Part shown: piece after piece, positions 9,611 through 20,151 of the stretch
How positions within the stretch are numbered: the stretch's first letter is position 1
How the letters are laid out: each line of letters opens with the position of its first letter
Source: Oscillospiraceae bacterium
Lineage (GTDB): Bacteria; Bacillota; Clostridia; Oscillospirales; CAG-272
Direction: 5' to 3'
NCBI GenBank assembly: GCA_022009675.1
Contig: CP091718.1
Coordinates: 744,001 to 808,000 of the forward strand
DNA length: 64,000 nt
The notes under the pieces: generated by a model
The model's database searches: none
Told to the model about the DNA's origin: nothing
What the model saw: only the letters and a program-made list of their open reading frames with translations
Program-made: the position numbers and the translations under genes

Positions 9611-11062
9611 ATGGCTGAGAAACACGCTGTTTACGAAAACCCCCTGTGCCGCCGCTACGCGAGCCGGGAGATGCAGGAAATCTTCTCGGACGACCGCAAG
9701 TTTTCCACCTGGCGGCGGCTGTGGGTCGCGCTGGCGGAAAGCGAGCGCGAGCTGGGGCTGAATATCACGGTGGAGCAGATCGCCGAGCTGCGGGCGCACG
9801 TGGACGACATCGACTACGACGTGGCGGACGCGCGGGAGCGCGAGGTGCGGCATGATGTCATGGCGCATATCTACGCCTACGGCAAGGTCTGTCCGAACGC
9901 GAAGGCGATCATCCATCTGGGCGCGACCAGCTGCTATGTCGGGGACAACACGGACGTGCTCCTGCAGCGGGAGGCGCTCCTGCGCATCCGGACGCTGCTT
10001 TTGCGCACCATCGCGGCACTGGCGGATTTCGCGGAGAAGTATGCCGATCTGCCGACGCTGGCGTATACGCACTTCCAGGCGGCACAGCCGACCACGGTCG
10101 GCAAGCGCGCAACGCTGTGGCTGCAGGACATGATGCTGGATCTGGAGCATCTGGAGTTTGTGCTGGGCAGCATGAAGCTGCTGGGCTGTCGCGGCACGAC
10201 CGGGACGGGGGCGAGCTTCCTCGACCTGTTCGGCGGGGACGGGCAGAAGGTCCGCGCACTGGAGGACAGGATTGCGGAGAAGCTGGGCTTCGCGTCGGCT
10301 TACGCCGTCAGCGGGCAGACCTACACGCGCAAGGCGGATTATTTCCTGCTTTCGGTGCTGTCCGGCATCGCGCAGAGCGCCATGAAATTCTCCGGCGACA
10401 TCCGCCTGCTCTCGCACATGAAGGAGTTTGACGAGCCGTTTGAATCCGGGCAGGTCGGCTCCTCCGCCATGGCGTACAAGCGCAACCCCATGCGGAGCGA
10501 ACGCATCACGTCGCTTGCACGCTACGTCATCACCGACACGCTCAATCCCGCCCTGACCGCCGGCACGCAGTGGCTGGAGCGGACGCTGGACGATTCCGCC
10601 AACCGCCGCATCAGCATCCCGGAGGCGTTTCTCGCCACCGACGGCATCCTGTCGCTCTGCATCAACATCATCTCCGGCGGCACGGTCTACCCGAACGTCA
10701 TCCGCAAGCACCTGATGGAGGAGCTGCCCTTTATGGCATCCGAAAATATCCTCATGGAAGGCGTCAAGCGCGGCGGCGACCGGCAGATCCTGCACGAGGC
10801 AATCCGCCGGCACGCAGTCGCCGCCGGCAAAGCCGTCAAGCAGGACGGCGCCGACAATGACCTGCTGGATCGCATCGCCGCAGATCCGGTCTTCGGGCTG
10901 ACACGCGCCGATATTGACGCCATCATCGCCGCCGGGCACTTCACCGGGCTTGCCCCGGAGCAGACCCGCGCTTACGTTGCCGCAGTGCGCGCCGCCCTTG
11001 CCGCCGATCCCACCCGGGCTGCCGCCCTCGCAACACCGGACGACACCAAGGTGCTGGTCTGA
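9611..11062 (+). CDS. purB: Adenylosuccinate lyase
   Basis: Catalyses two fumarate-releasing steps, in IMP synthesis and in AMP synthesis. The 483 residues are unbroken. The superfamily signature appears as GSSAMAYKRNPMRSE; the catalytic-base His region is TLAYTHFQAAQPT, and GATSCYVGDNTD is the third conserved block. An open frame runs back into purC, but the ATG at 9611 gives the family N-terminus (KHAVYENPLCRRYAS). The ribosome site is weak (GGGGG), and the gene starts 16 bases after purC, so coupled translation is likely. Confidence 0.96.
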   Translation: MAEKHAVYENPLCRRYASREMQEIFSDDRKFSTWRRLWVALAESERELGLNITVEQIAELRAHVDDIDYDVADAREREVRHDVMAHIYAYGKVCPNAKAIIHLGATSCYVGDNTDVLLQREALLRIRTLLLRTIAALADFAEKYADLPTLAYTHFQAAQPTTVGKRATLWLQDMMLDLEHLEFVLGSMKLLGCRGTTGTGASFLDLFGGDGQKVRALEDRIAEKLGFASAYAVSGQTYTRKADYFLLSVLSGIAQSAMKFSGDIRLLSHMKEFDEPFESGQVGSSAMAYKRNPMRSERITSLARYVITDTLNPALTAGTQWLERTLDDSANRRISIPEAFLATDGILSLCINIISGGTVYPNVIRKHLMEELPFMASENILMEGVKRGGDRQILHEAIRRHAVAAGKAVKQDGADNDLLDRIAADPVFGLTRADIDAIIAAGHFTGLAPEQTRAYVAAVRAALAADPTRAAALATPDDTKVLV

Positions 11063-11140
11063 GCCGCACTGCCGGGGCAGTGCCGCAATTTTCCGTTCCG
11101 CCGTGCTATTCTCTATACTTATGTAAGGAGACAAAACATC

Positions 11141-12407
11141 ATGTTAACCGCAATCGTGGGAATCAACTGGGGCGATGAAGGCAAGGGCCGTATGGTCGAT
11201 CTGCTCTCGTCCGACTATGACATCATCTGCCGCTATCAGGGCGGAAACAATGCCGGTCACACCGTCATCAACGAAAAGGGCACGTTTATTCTCAATCTGC
11301 TCCCGTCCGGCATTCTGCGCGAGACCACCGTCAACGTTATGGGCAACGGTATGGTCATCGACCTGGAGCATCTGGTGGGGGAGGTGACGCACCTGCGCGA
11401 GAAGGGCATCACCATCACGCCGGAGCACCTGAAAATCAGCGACAAGGCCATCATCTGTATGCCCTACCACAAGCTGCAGGACATCATGGAGGAGGATCGC
11501 CTTGCCGACCGCAAGTTCGGCTCCACCCGCCGCGGCATCGCGCCGGTCTACGCCGACAAGTACATGAAAAAAGGTCTGCGCATGGAGGATCTTCTGCACC
11601 CGGACACCCTGCGGCAGAAGGTGTACGACATCGTGGAGTGGAAGAACATCACGGTCACGGGCTACGGGCACGCACCGGTCGATCCGGAGGAAATGCTCGC
11701 GTGGCTGGATCGCTACGGCTCCGCCGTCGCCCCCTATGTGACCGATGTGTCCGGGTACCTGGAGCAGGCGATCGCGGCGGGCAAGCGCATCCTGTTCGAG
11801 GCGCAGCTCGGTGCCCTGCGCGACATTGATTTCGGCATCTATCCCTACACCTCCTCCTCCACGACGCTGGCAGGCTACGCGCCCATCGGCGCGGGCGTCC
11901 CCGGTGTCCGGCTGGATTCGGTCGTGGGCATCATGAAGGCGTACTCCACCTGCGTCGGCGAAGGTCCCTTCACCTGCGAGATGTTCGGCGATGAGGCAAA
12001 GGCACTGCGCGATGCGGGCGGTGAGTACGGCGCCGCGACCGGGCGTCCCCGCCGGGTCGGGCCGTTCGACGTGCCTGCCTCCCGCTACGGCGTCCGGATG
12101 CAGGGCGCCGACACCGTCGTGCTGACCAAGCTGGACGTGCTGTCCCTATCTGGACAGGGTGCCGGTCTGCGTTGCCTACGAGGTGGACGGCGTGCGCACC
12201 ACCGACTTCCCGACAGGCGACCGCCTGCTGCGGGCAAAGCCGGTCGTGGAGTATGTTGACGGCTTCGGCGACGTGTCCGCCTGCCGCACGTGGGACTCCC
12301 TGCCCGAGAACGCAAGGAAGTATATCCGGTTCATCGAGCAGGCGGTCGGGTGCCGCGTGGGCTATGTCTCGGTCGGCGCGGGACGTGACGAATATATCAA
12401 ACTGTGA
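11141..12407 (+). CDS. purA: Adenylosuccinate synthetase (one frameshift)
   Basis: Joins IMP and aspartate with GTP on the way to AMP. The start is VGINWGDEGKGRMVD, the GTP/Mg2+ loop with the catalytic Asp, followed by GGNNAGHT with the catalytic His. ARATGRPRR-like GAATGRPRRVGPFD is the IMP site. One extra C in a CCC run near 12148 breaks the frame; removing it gives LDVLSYLDRVPVCVAYEVDG, which matches the family, and the protein then ends normally at 12407. AAGGAGA precedes the ATG. Forming the complete AMP branch beside guaA places both purine outputs in this run. Confidence 0.94.
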
Positions 12408-12425
12408 TAAGAGGTTTTGATACGT

Positions 12426-13979
12426 ATGGCGAATGTGCAACAGGGACAGCATGAGCTTTTGCTGATTCTGGACTTCGGGGGGCAGTACAAGGAGCTGATC
12501 GCCCGGCGCGTGCGGGAATGCGGCGTGCTGTCGATCGTCCGGGCAGGGGATATCTCCGCCGCGGCTGTCCGGGAGATGGCGCCGATCGGCATCATTCTCA
12601 CGGGCGGTCCGAACAGCGTATACTGCGCGGATTCCCCGCACTGCGACAGGGAAATATTTGAGCTGGGCATTCCGGTGCTGGGCATCTGCTACGGCTCCCA
12701 GCTGCTGGCATGGACGATGGGCGGCGAGGTTGCCCCCTGCTCCACCAGCGAGTACGGGCGGACTCCCATGCGCGTGGACACCTCCTCCCCGCTGTTTGCG
12801 GGGCTGGATGCAGAGCAGATCGGTCTGATGAGCCACACCGACCGCATCGTGCGCCTGCCGGAGGGCTTCTCCTGCGCGGCGTCCACCGACAACTGCCCCA
12901 ACGCGGCGCTGGAGGATCGGGCGCGGCGGCTGTACGGCGTCCAGTTCCACCCGGAGGTGGAAAGCACGCCCAACGGGACTGCCATGATCCGCAATTTCCT
13001 CTACAACGTCTGCCACGCGGCGGGAGACTACAATCTCCGCGATCTGGAAAAGCAGCTGACGGAGGCTGTGCGGGCGCAGGTCGGGACGGATCATGTCCTG
13101 CTCGGACTGTCCGGCGGAGTGGATTCCTCGGTCTGCGCGGCACTGCTGTCCAAGGCGATTCCCGGACAGCTGCACTGCATCTTCGTGGATCACGGTCTGA
13201 TGCGCAAGAACGAGGGGGACGAGGTCGAAGCGGCGTTCAGAGGACGCGATCTGCATTTCATCCGCGTCAACGCGGCGGATCGCTTCCTCGCCGCGCTGAA
13301 GGGCGTGACCGATTCGGAGCAGAAGCGCAAGATCATCGGCGCGGAGTTTGTCCGGGTGTTTGAGGAGGAGGCGCGCAAGCTGCCGCACGTCCGCTACCTC
13401 GCGCAGGGAACCATTTACCCCGATGTCATCGAATCCGGCGGCGGCAAGGGCGGCAAGGCGGCGACCATCAAGAGTCACCACAATGTCGGCGGTCTGCCGG
13501 ATAACATGAGCTTTGCCGGTGTGGTGGAGCCGCTGCGCGGACTGTTCAAGGACGAGGTGCGCGCGCTGGGACGCCAGCTGGGACTTCCCGCCGCCTTCGT
13601 CAACCGTCAGCCCTTCCCCGGTCCGGGGCTGGGCGTGCGCGTGGTGGGCGAGATCACCGAGGAAAAGCTGGCGATCCTGCGTGAGGCGGACGCCATTTTC
13701 CGCGCGGAGATCGTGCGGCGGCACATCCGGGCGGATCAGTACTTCGCCGTGCTGACCGACACCCGGTCGGTCGGTGTGGTGGGCGATTTCCGTACCTACG
13801 GGTATACGGTCGCCCTGCGCGCCGTGCGCACATCCGACTTCATGACCTGCGTCTATGTCCCGATTTCGCACACGACGCTGAGCGCTGTTGCCACCCGCAT
13901 CGTCAACGAGGTGCCCGGCGCCGGGCGCGTCGTCTACGACATCACCGGCAAGCCGCCGGCGACCGTGGAATGGGAGTGA
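12426..13979 (+). CDS. guaA: GMP synthase (glutamine-hydrolysing)
   Basis: Converts XMP to GMP with glutamine and ATP. The 517 residues comprise a class I amidotransferase (C88 in GICYGSQ; His/Glu in QFHPEVES), the ATP pyrophosphatase loop LSGGVDSS and the C-terminal dimerisation domain ending PPATVEWE. I take the ATG at 12426 (11 bases after GAGG) rather than the in-frame TTG at 12417, which is only 2 bases from that site. The frame is intact. The next gene, dapF, overlaps its end. Confidence 0.97.
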   Translation: MANVQQGQHELLLILDFGGQYKELIARRVRECGVLSIVRAGDISAAAVREMAPIGIILTGGPNSVYCADSPHCDREIFELGIPVLGICYGSQLLAWTMGGEVAPCSTSEYGRTPMRVDTSSPLFAGLDAEQIGLMSHTDRIVRLPEGFSCAASTDNCPNAALEDRARRLYGVQFHPEVESTPNGTAMIRNFLYNVCHAAGDYNLRDLEKQLTEAVRAQVGTDHVLLGLSGGVDSSVCAALLSKAIPGQLHCIFVDHGLMRKNEGDEVEAAFRGRDLHFIRVNAADRFLAALKGVTDSEQKRKIIGAEFVRVFEEEARKLPHVRYLAQGTIYPDVIESGGGKGGKAATIKSHHNVGGLPDNMSFAGVVEPLRGLFKDEVRALGRQLGLPAAFVNRQPFPGPGLGVRVVGEITEEKLAILREADAIFRAEIVRRHIRADQYFAVLTDTRSVGVVGDFRTYGYTVALRAVRTSDFMTCVYVPISHTTLSAVATRIVNEVPGAGRVVYDITGKPPATVEWE

Positions 13980-14817
13980 CGGCTGCTCCGGCGGGACGTC
14001 CGGGGGACGCTGCGCCGCTTACCTTTGCCAAACTGCACGGACTGGGCAACAGCTACCTGTTCGTGTATGCCGACCGCGACCCCGCCGATCCGGCGGCGCT
14101 GTCGGTGCGCCTGTCCGACCCGCGCCGCGGCGTGGGGGCGGACGGCATGATCTGGATTCTTCCCTCAGCGGTCGCGGACTTCCGTATGCGTGTTTTTCAA
14201 CGCGGACGGGAGTGAAGCCGCCATGTGCGGCAACGGCATCCGCTGTCTCGGCAAGTATGTGTACGACCGGGGGCTGACGGCACGCACCGAGCTGACCGTA
14301 GAGACGCCCGCCGGGATCCGCCGCCTGTGGTTACACACGGCGGGCGGGCGCGTGGCGTCGGTCACGGCGGACATGGGGCGTGCGGCTGTATGTGCCGCGC
14401 AGACGCTGACTCTGCCGGACGGCGAAACAATTACCCTGCGCCGCGTGTCGGTGGGCAATCCGCACGCGGTGCTGTTCCGCGCCTCCATGCCGGATGCGGC
14501 GCTCCTGCGTCTCGGCACGGCGCTTCAGACGCACCCTGCCTTTCCCGGCGACGTGAATGTTGAGCTGGTGCATCTTTCTGCTCCCGCGACCCTGCGGATG
14601 AGGGTTTTTGAGCGGGGCAGCGGTGTGACCTCTGCCTGCGGGAGGGGTGCCGGTGCCGCCGTTGCGGCGGCGGTCGCGGACGGGGTATGCGCATCCGGGG
14701 GCGGACATCACGGTTCGGCTGGACGGCGGCGAGCTGACTGTCCGCGCCGAGCCGGACGGGACGCTGTTCCTGACCGGGGCTGCCGAGGAAATCTGTGAGG
14801 GAACCGCCTGGGTATAA
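13970..14817 (+). CDS. dapF: Diaminopimelate epimerase (two frameshifts)
   Basis: Interconverts LL- and meso-diaminopimelate for lysine and peptidoglycan. The N-half shows KLHGLGNSYLFVYAD and GVGADGMIW; the first catalytic Cys is in MCGNGIRCLG and the second in SACGRGAGAA, where the usual ACGTG has Arg for Thr. An extra T in a T5 run near 14190 and an extra G in a GGGG run near 14686 shift the frame; corrected, the C-terminus reads ADITVRLDGGELTVRAEPDG and stops at 14817. The ATG overlaps the guaA stop by 10 bases. It is the only gene of the run unrelated to nucleotide or glutamine metabolism. Confidence 0.88.
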
Positions 14818-14981
14818 GCGGGGAAGGAAAAAGCACACAGAGCCGGCAGGTTCAGCCAATGCCGCAAAAATCCATTTCCCGCATAGACTTTTCAGTTTTG
14901 ACCGTTTGCCGCCGCGGACAACGCGGAATTATCCATTCCGGATCGGGCAGATGACGCCCGGAATGAAAAGGAGAAAGAAAC

Positions 14982-16086
14982 ATGAAGCAGAAAAGACCGG
15001 AAGCTCGTCTTAGAGGACGGCAGCGTGTACACCGGCTACGGGTTCGGATACCCGGCAGACCGCGTGTGCGAGATCGTGTTCAACACCTCCATGGTCGGGT
15101 ACCAGGAGATCGTCTCGGATCTGTCCTATACCGATCAGGCGGTCGTGATGACCTACCCCCTCATCGGCAACTACGGCGTTACCGATGACGACTTTGAGTG
15201 CAAAACACCCGGGATCGGCGGCATGATCGTGTATGACTACAACGATATGCCCTCAAACTTCAGATACACAAAGACGCTCTCCGAGCTTCTGGAGGAGAAC
15301 GGAATCCCCGGGCTGTCCGGCGTCGATACGCGCAGTCTTACCCGCAGTATCCGGGATCACGGCACGCGGCGCGGCTTGCTGACTGCCATAGACACCCCCG
15401 TCGGGCAGGCGCTGGAAATCATCCGCGCAACCCCCGTTCCGCATGACGCCGTAGCGCGCGTCAGCTGCCGCAAGCGCTGGTACGCCCGGACTGCCAACCC
15501 CCGCTTCAATGTCGTGGCGGTGGACTGCGGCATCAAGCTGAATATCGTCCGCAGTCTGAATCAGTTCGGCTGCAACGTCACCGTGGTGCCGTATACCACC
15601 ACGGCGGAGGAAATCGCATTCCTGAAGCCGGACGGTGTCTTTCTCTCCAACGGTCCCGGCGACCCGGCGGACGTCCTGCCCGTTATCCGGACGGTGCGCG
15701 GTCTGCGCGGACGCTTCCCCATCTTCGGCATCTGCCTCGGACATCAGATGATATCCCTCGCCTACGGCGCAAAGACCTATAAGCTCAAGTTCGGTCACCG
15801 CGGCGGAAACCACCCGGTCATGAACCTGACGACGGGAAAGGTCGAGATAACCTCGCAGAACCACAGCTACGCCGTGCGTCCGGAGTCGCTGGAGGGAACG
15901 GGACTGACCGTCACCCATCGCAACCTGCTGGATGACACCGTGGAGGGTGTCGCCTGCCCGGCGGACAGCGTTTTCTCGGTACAGTACCACCCGGAGAGCG
16001 CGCCGGGACCGCAGGACAGCCGATACCTGTTTGAGCAATTCGTCCGGAGCATGGCGGACGAAAAGGAGGTGAGCCGGAATGCCTAA
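14982..16086 (+). CDS. carA: Carbamoyl-phosphate synthase small subunit (one frameshift)
   Basis: Glutaminase subunit that feeds ammonia to CarB. LVLEDGSVYTGYGFG starts the N-domain; the class I glutaminase has SNGPGDP, the nucleophile in GICLGHQ and His/Glu in QYHPESAPGP. The ATG at 14982 follows AAAAGGAG but the frame is lost after four codons; one surplus A in the AAAA run (about 14993) explains this (corrected start MKQKDRKLVLEDG). The 160 bases before it carry an imperfect hairpin (14932-14964, ATTCC...GGGC...GCCC GGAAT) right before the ribosome site, which could regulate translation; I cannot test that. The stop overlaps carB by 8 bases. Confidence 0.93.
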
Positions 16087-19000
16087 GAGAACCGATATAC
16101 GGAAGGTGCTTGTCATCGGCTCCGGTCCCATCGTGATCGGGCAGGCGGCGGAGTTCGACTATGCCGGCACGCAGGCGTGCCTGTCGCTCAAGGAGGAGGG
16201 GTACGAGGTCATCCTCGTCAACTCCAACCCCGCCACGATCATGACGGATACCTCCGTCGCGGACAAGGTGTACATGGAGCCGCTGACGCTGGAGTATGTG
16301 GCGCGTATCCTCCGCAAGGAGCGTCCGGACGCCATCGTCCCGGGCATCGGCGGCCAGACCGGTCTGAACCTGGCCATGCAGCTTGCCAAGAAGGGCGTGC
16401 TGGCAGAATGCGAAATCGAGCTGCTGGGCACCGACGCCGACAGCATCGAGCGCGCCGAGGACAGAGAGCTGTTCAAGGAGCTGTGCGAGCAGATCGGGGA
16501 GCCGGTCGTGCCGTCGCAGATCACGTACAGCGTCGAGGAGGCAATCACCGCGGCGGAGCAGATCGGGTACCCTGTCATCCTGCGCCCCGCGTTCACGCTC
16601 GGCGGCACGGGCGGCGGCTTTGCCTACGACCCCGACGAGCTGCGCGAAATGATGAAGAACGCGCTGGCGCTCTCCCCGGTGCATCAGGTGCTGGTCGAGA
16701 AGAGCATCAAGGGCTACAAGGAGATCGAATACGAGGTGATCCGCGACGCCAACGACACCGCCATCACCGTCTGCAACATGGAAAACCTTGACCCCGTGGG
16801 CATCCACACCGGCGACTCGGTGGTGGTGGCGCCCAGCCAGACGCTGACCAACAAGGAATACCAGATGCTGCGCGACAGCGCACTGAAGATCATCCGTGCC
16901 CTGCACGTCAAGGGCGGATGCAACGTACAGTTCGCGCTGGATCCCCACTCCTTCCGCTACTACGTCATTGAGGTCAACCCCCGCGTTTCGCGCTCCTCGG
17001 CGCTGGCGTCCAAGGCGAGCGGCTACCCCATCGCGCGGGTGTCCGCCAAGATCGCCGTGGGCATGGATCTGCACGAGATCCGGCTGGCAAACACGCTTGC
17101 CAGCTTTGAGCCGACGCTGGACTATGTCGTGACCAAAATGCCGCGCTTCCCCTTTGACAAGTTCCCCGCAGCCATGAACACGCTGTCCACCCAGATGAAG
17201 GCGACCGGCGAGGTCATGAGCGTGGGACGCAGCTTTGAGGAGAGTCTGCTCAAGGCAATCCGTTCGCTGGAGGAAGGCAAAAATCACATCCACCTGGAGA
17301 AGTTCGACGCCGCGCACATGAGCGTGGATCGGCTGCTGGAATACATCCGGGAAGGAACGGACGACCGCATCTACGCCATCTCCCAGCTTATGGGAATGGG
17401 CGTTGACCCCTCGCTGATCTGCAACAGGACGCAGATTGATATGTTCTTCCTGGACAAGATCAAGAAGATCGTGGACTTCGAGCGCGAGCTGGAGCGTGCG
17501 CCGCACGATCCGGCAACACTCCGCGAGGCTAAGCGCATGGGCTTCTCGGACTCCTATATCGCCGAGCTGTGGAACACGACCGAGGACGAGGTGTACGGGT
17601 GGCGCGTCCGGGAGAACATTTTCCCGGTATACAAGATGATCGACACCTGCGCGAGCGAGTTCGACAGCTATGTGCCCTATTTCTACTCGACCTACGCCGA
17701 GGAGAACGAGTCGGTCGTGACCGACCGGCGCAAGGTGATTATCCTCGGCTCGGGGCCCATCCGCATCGGTCAGGGCGTGGAGTTTGACTACTCCACCGTC
17801 CACGCGGTGCAGACCATCCGGGAAATGGGCTACGAGGCAATCGTCATCAACAACAACCCCGAAACCGTTTCGACCGACTACACGACGGCGGACAAGCTGT
17901 ACTTTGAGCCGCTGACGGCGGAGGACGTGATGAACATCGTCCATCTGGAGCATCCGGAGGGCGTCATCGCCACGCTGGGCGGGCAGACCGCCATCAATCT
18001 GGCGGAGCCGCTGGCGCGCCGCGGCGTGCGGATCATCGGAACCGACTGCGAGGGCATCGAGAAGGCGGAGAACCGCGACGCCTTTGACGCGGTCATCAAA
18101 TCGCTGGGCATCCCGAACCCGCAGGGTGAGGCGGTGACCGACATTGAAAGCGGCGTCCGCGCGGCGGAGCGCATCGGATACCCGGTGCTGGTACGCCCCA
18201 GCTTCGTGCTGGGCGGACGTGCCATGGAGATTGTCGCCAGCGAGGAAATGCTCCGGCATTACCTCCGGAACGCAGTCGAGGTGGACGAGGACAAGCCGGT
18301 TCTGATCGACCGGTACATCGTGGGCAAGGAGGTCGAGGTGGACGCCGTCTGCGACGGGCATCAGGTCTTCCTGCCCGGCATCATGGAGCTGGTGGAGCGC
18401 ACGGGCGTGCACTCCGGCGACAGCACCAGCGTCTACCCGCCCTTCTCCATCCCGCAGTCGGTCAAGGACACCATCGCGGACTACACCACGCGGCTTGGTC
18501 TGGGCATCGGCATCGTGGGACTGTTCAACATCCAGTTCATCGTGGACAGCTCAAACCGCGTATTTGTCATCGAGGTCAACCCGCGTGCCTCCCGGAGCGT
18601 GCCGTTCCTGTCCAAATCCACCGGCGTCAATCTGGTGTGCATCGCAACGCGCGCCATGCTGGGCGAATCGCTTGCGGAGCAGGGCATCACGGACATGATC
18701 CTGCCGGAGCGGAGCTGGTGGTATGTCAAGGCGCCTGCCTTCTCCTTCGCCAAGCTGACCGGCATGGACGCGTACCTCTCCCCGGAAATGAAGTCCACGG
18801 GGGAAGCCATCGGTTACGACCGCCGTCTCAACCGTGCGCTCTACAAGGCGCTCCAGGCGTCCGGAGTCAAGATGAAGGAGTACGGCACCGTCATCGTCAC
18901 CCTCGCGGATGAGGACAAGGAGGAGGCTCTGCCTCTTGTGCGCCGCTTCTACCGGCTCGGCTTCAACATTGAGGCGACGCTCGGCACTGCCATGTTCCTC

Positions 19001-19279
19001 AAGAAGCACGGCATCCGCACCCGCGTCCGCGGCAAGCTCAGCGAAGGCAGTGAGGAAATTCTGGATTCTATCCGCGCGGGCTATGTCAGCTATGTTATAA
19101 ACACGCGCGCCATTCTCTCCGGCGTCCACTTTGAGGACGGCGTTGAGATCCGCCGCTGTGCCGTCCAGAACGGCGTGACCACCTTTACCTCTCTGGATAC
19201 CGCCCGCATCGTTCTGGACGTGCTGGAGGAGTCCATCCCGGAAATCTCCACCATCGACGGGGGAGAGGAAAGGGAATGA
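16079..19279 (+). CDS. carB: Carbamoyl-phosphate synthase large subunit
   Basis: The 1066 residues form two homologous ATP-grasp halves, each beginning with a GSGPI(V/R)IGQ motif (near residues 12 and 563), an oligomerisation segment between them and a C-terminal MGS-like allosteric domain (about 930-1066). It makes carbamoyl phosphate for pyrimidines and arginine from bicarbonate, ATP and ammonia delivered by CarA. Unlike many neighbours, all 3.2 kb are in one frame. The overlap ATGCCTAA with carA indicates translational coupling, and a strong terminator begins 7 bases after the stop. Confidence 0.97.
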   Translation: MPKRTDIRKVLVIGSGPIVIGQAAEFDYAGTQACLSLKEEGYEVILVNSNPATIMTDTSVADKVYMEPLTLEYVARILRKERPDAIVPGIGGQTGLNLAMQLAKKGVLAECEIELLGTDADSIERAEDRELFKELCEQIGEPVVPSQITYSVEEAITAAEQIGYPVILRPAFTLGGTGGGFAYDPDELREMMKNALALSPVHQVLVEKSIKGYKEIEYEVIRDANDTAITVCNMENLDPVGIHTGDSVVVAPSQTLTNKEYQMLRDSALKIIRALHVKGGCNVQFALDPHSFRYYVIEVNPRVSRSSALASKASGYPIARVSAKIAVGMDLHEIRLANTLASFEPTLDYVVTKMPRFPFDKFPAAMNTLSTQMKATGEVMSVGRSFEESLLKAIRSLEEGKNHIHLEKFDAAHMSVDRLLEYIREGTDDRIYAISQLMGMGVDPSLICNRTQIDMFFLDKIKKIVDFERELERAPHDPATLREAKRMGFSDSYIAELWNTTEDEVYGWRVRENIFPVYKMIDTCASEFDSYVPYFYSTYAEENESVVTDRRKVIILGSGPIRIGQGVEFDYSTVHAVQTIREMGYEAIVINNNPETVSTDYTTADKLYFEPLTAEDVMNIVHLEHPEGVIATLGGQTAINLAEPLARRGVRIIGTDCEGIEKAENRDAFDAVIKSLGIPNPQGEAVTDIESGVRAAERIGYPVLVRPSFVLGGRAMEIVASEEMLRHYLRNAVEVDEDKPVLIDRYIVGKEVEVDAVCDGHQVFLPGIMELVERTGVHSGDSTSVYPPFSIPQSVKDTIADYTTRLGLGIGIVGLFNIQFIVDSSNRVFVIEVNPRASRSVPFLSKSTGVNLVCIATRAMLGESLAEQGITDMILPERSWWYVKAPAFSFAKLTGMDAYLSPEMKSTGEAIGYDRRLNRALYKALQASGVKMKEYGTVIVTLADEDKEEALPLVRRFYRLGFNIEATLGTAMFLKKHGIRTRVRGKLSEGSEEILDSIRAGYVSYVINTRAILSGVHFEDGVEIRRCAVQNGVTTFTSLDTARIVLDVLEESIPEISTIDGGEERE

Positions 19280-19286
19280 CCGCGTC

Positions 19287-19320
19287 CCCCGCCTGCCTTT
19301 CCCGGCAGGTGGGGTTTTTT
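19287..19320 (+). terminator. Intrinsic terminator after carB
   Basis: Eleven-base-pair stem (CCCCGCCTGCC with GGCAGGTGGGG, one G-U pair), six-base loop, then six T. It closes the nucleotide gene run just past the carB stop. Confidence 0.9.
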
Positions 19321-20055
19321 GCCCCCCCGGGGGGGCGTGCCCGGCTGGTCGCCGGCTCGACCTTGCCGCTGTGGTGCCCGGCGGGGGCGTGCCTGCTTTT
19401 GCCGCCGGCTGCCCCCTGCCTTTAGCTTGCTTTCCTGCCCCCAGCCCCACGCTCGCAAAGCACTCTTCCCGGCGGCACTTGCTCGTCCTGCCCCGGGGGA
19501 GAGGACCATCTCAAACGCCGAAGTTCCTCTCCCCCGGTCCCCCTCTCCTTGGCTGCCGGCACTGCTCAACGGAAAAACGCTTCCTGCCGTTTTTTGCGGC
19601 GAACCATAGGTTCAGCCCCGGGGATGCAAGGGGCGAAGCCCCTTGCATAAGAAAACTAAAAATCTCCCCCTTCCCCGCCGGGGAAGATCGCTCTGCGAGC
19701 GCGGGCTGGGGGATAGGGGGCAGAATCAAAACTAAAGGCGTGGGCGGCAGGCGGCAAAGAAGGCAAGCCCCCCGCCGGGTGGCGCCAACGCAGGTCGAGC
19801 CAGTGCCGCGCCCCATCCAGCCCCGGGGATGCAAGGGGCGAAGCCCCTGCATAAGAAAAAAAAAAATCTCCCCCTTCCCGCCGGGAAGGGGGTCGGGGAG
19901 ATGAGGGCAAAAGGAAGGGAAGGCAGGGACGACGGGCGGCAAAGAGGGCAAGCCCCGCCGGGTGCCGCCAACACTCACCGAGCCGGCGAGGGCTGGGGCA
20001 AGCTCCCCCGCAGGCACCGGATCGCCCGCGGCAAATGTAAAATTTACGAAAAAGC
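19321..20055. repeat. Intergenic repeat locus 2 (C, B, D-short, then A-B-C twice)
   Basis: No gene is supported. Reverse C and B remnants (19321-19490) lead to the short form of D (about 19495-19560), then two forward A-B-C rounds: A hairpins at 19624-19648 (perfect) and 19829-19852 (one base lost in the stem), each followed by a B hairpin. The first B carries an extra GCGCTCGCAGAGCG-type insert (read in reverse), seen again at 21.9, 35.1 and 37.2 kb. Confidence 0.85.
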
Positions 20056-20084
20056 TTGACATATTCCGCGCAGTATGGTATAGT
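20056..20084 (+). promoter_or_regulatory. Sigma-A promoter of the surface-protein gene
   Basis: TTGACA, 17-base spacer, TATAGT. It lies immediately to the right of repeat locus 2 and about 70 bases before the start codon. Confidence 0.85.
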
Positions 20085-20151
20085 TGACGGGAAGATACCA
20101 CGAAACCACGCTGACAAACCGAAAGGACAAACCGAAAGAGAGGAACGAGCA

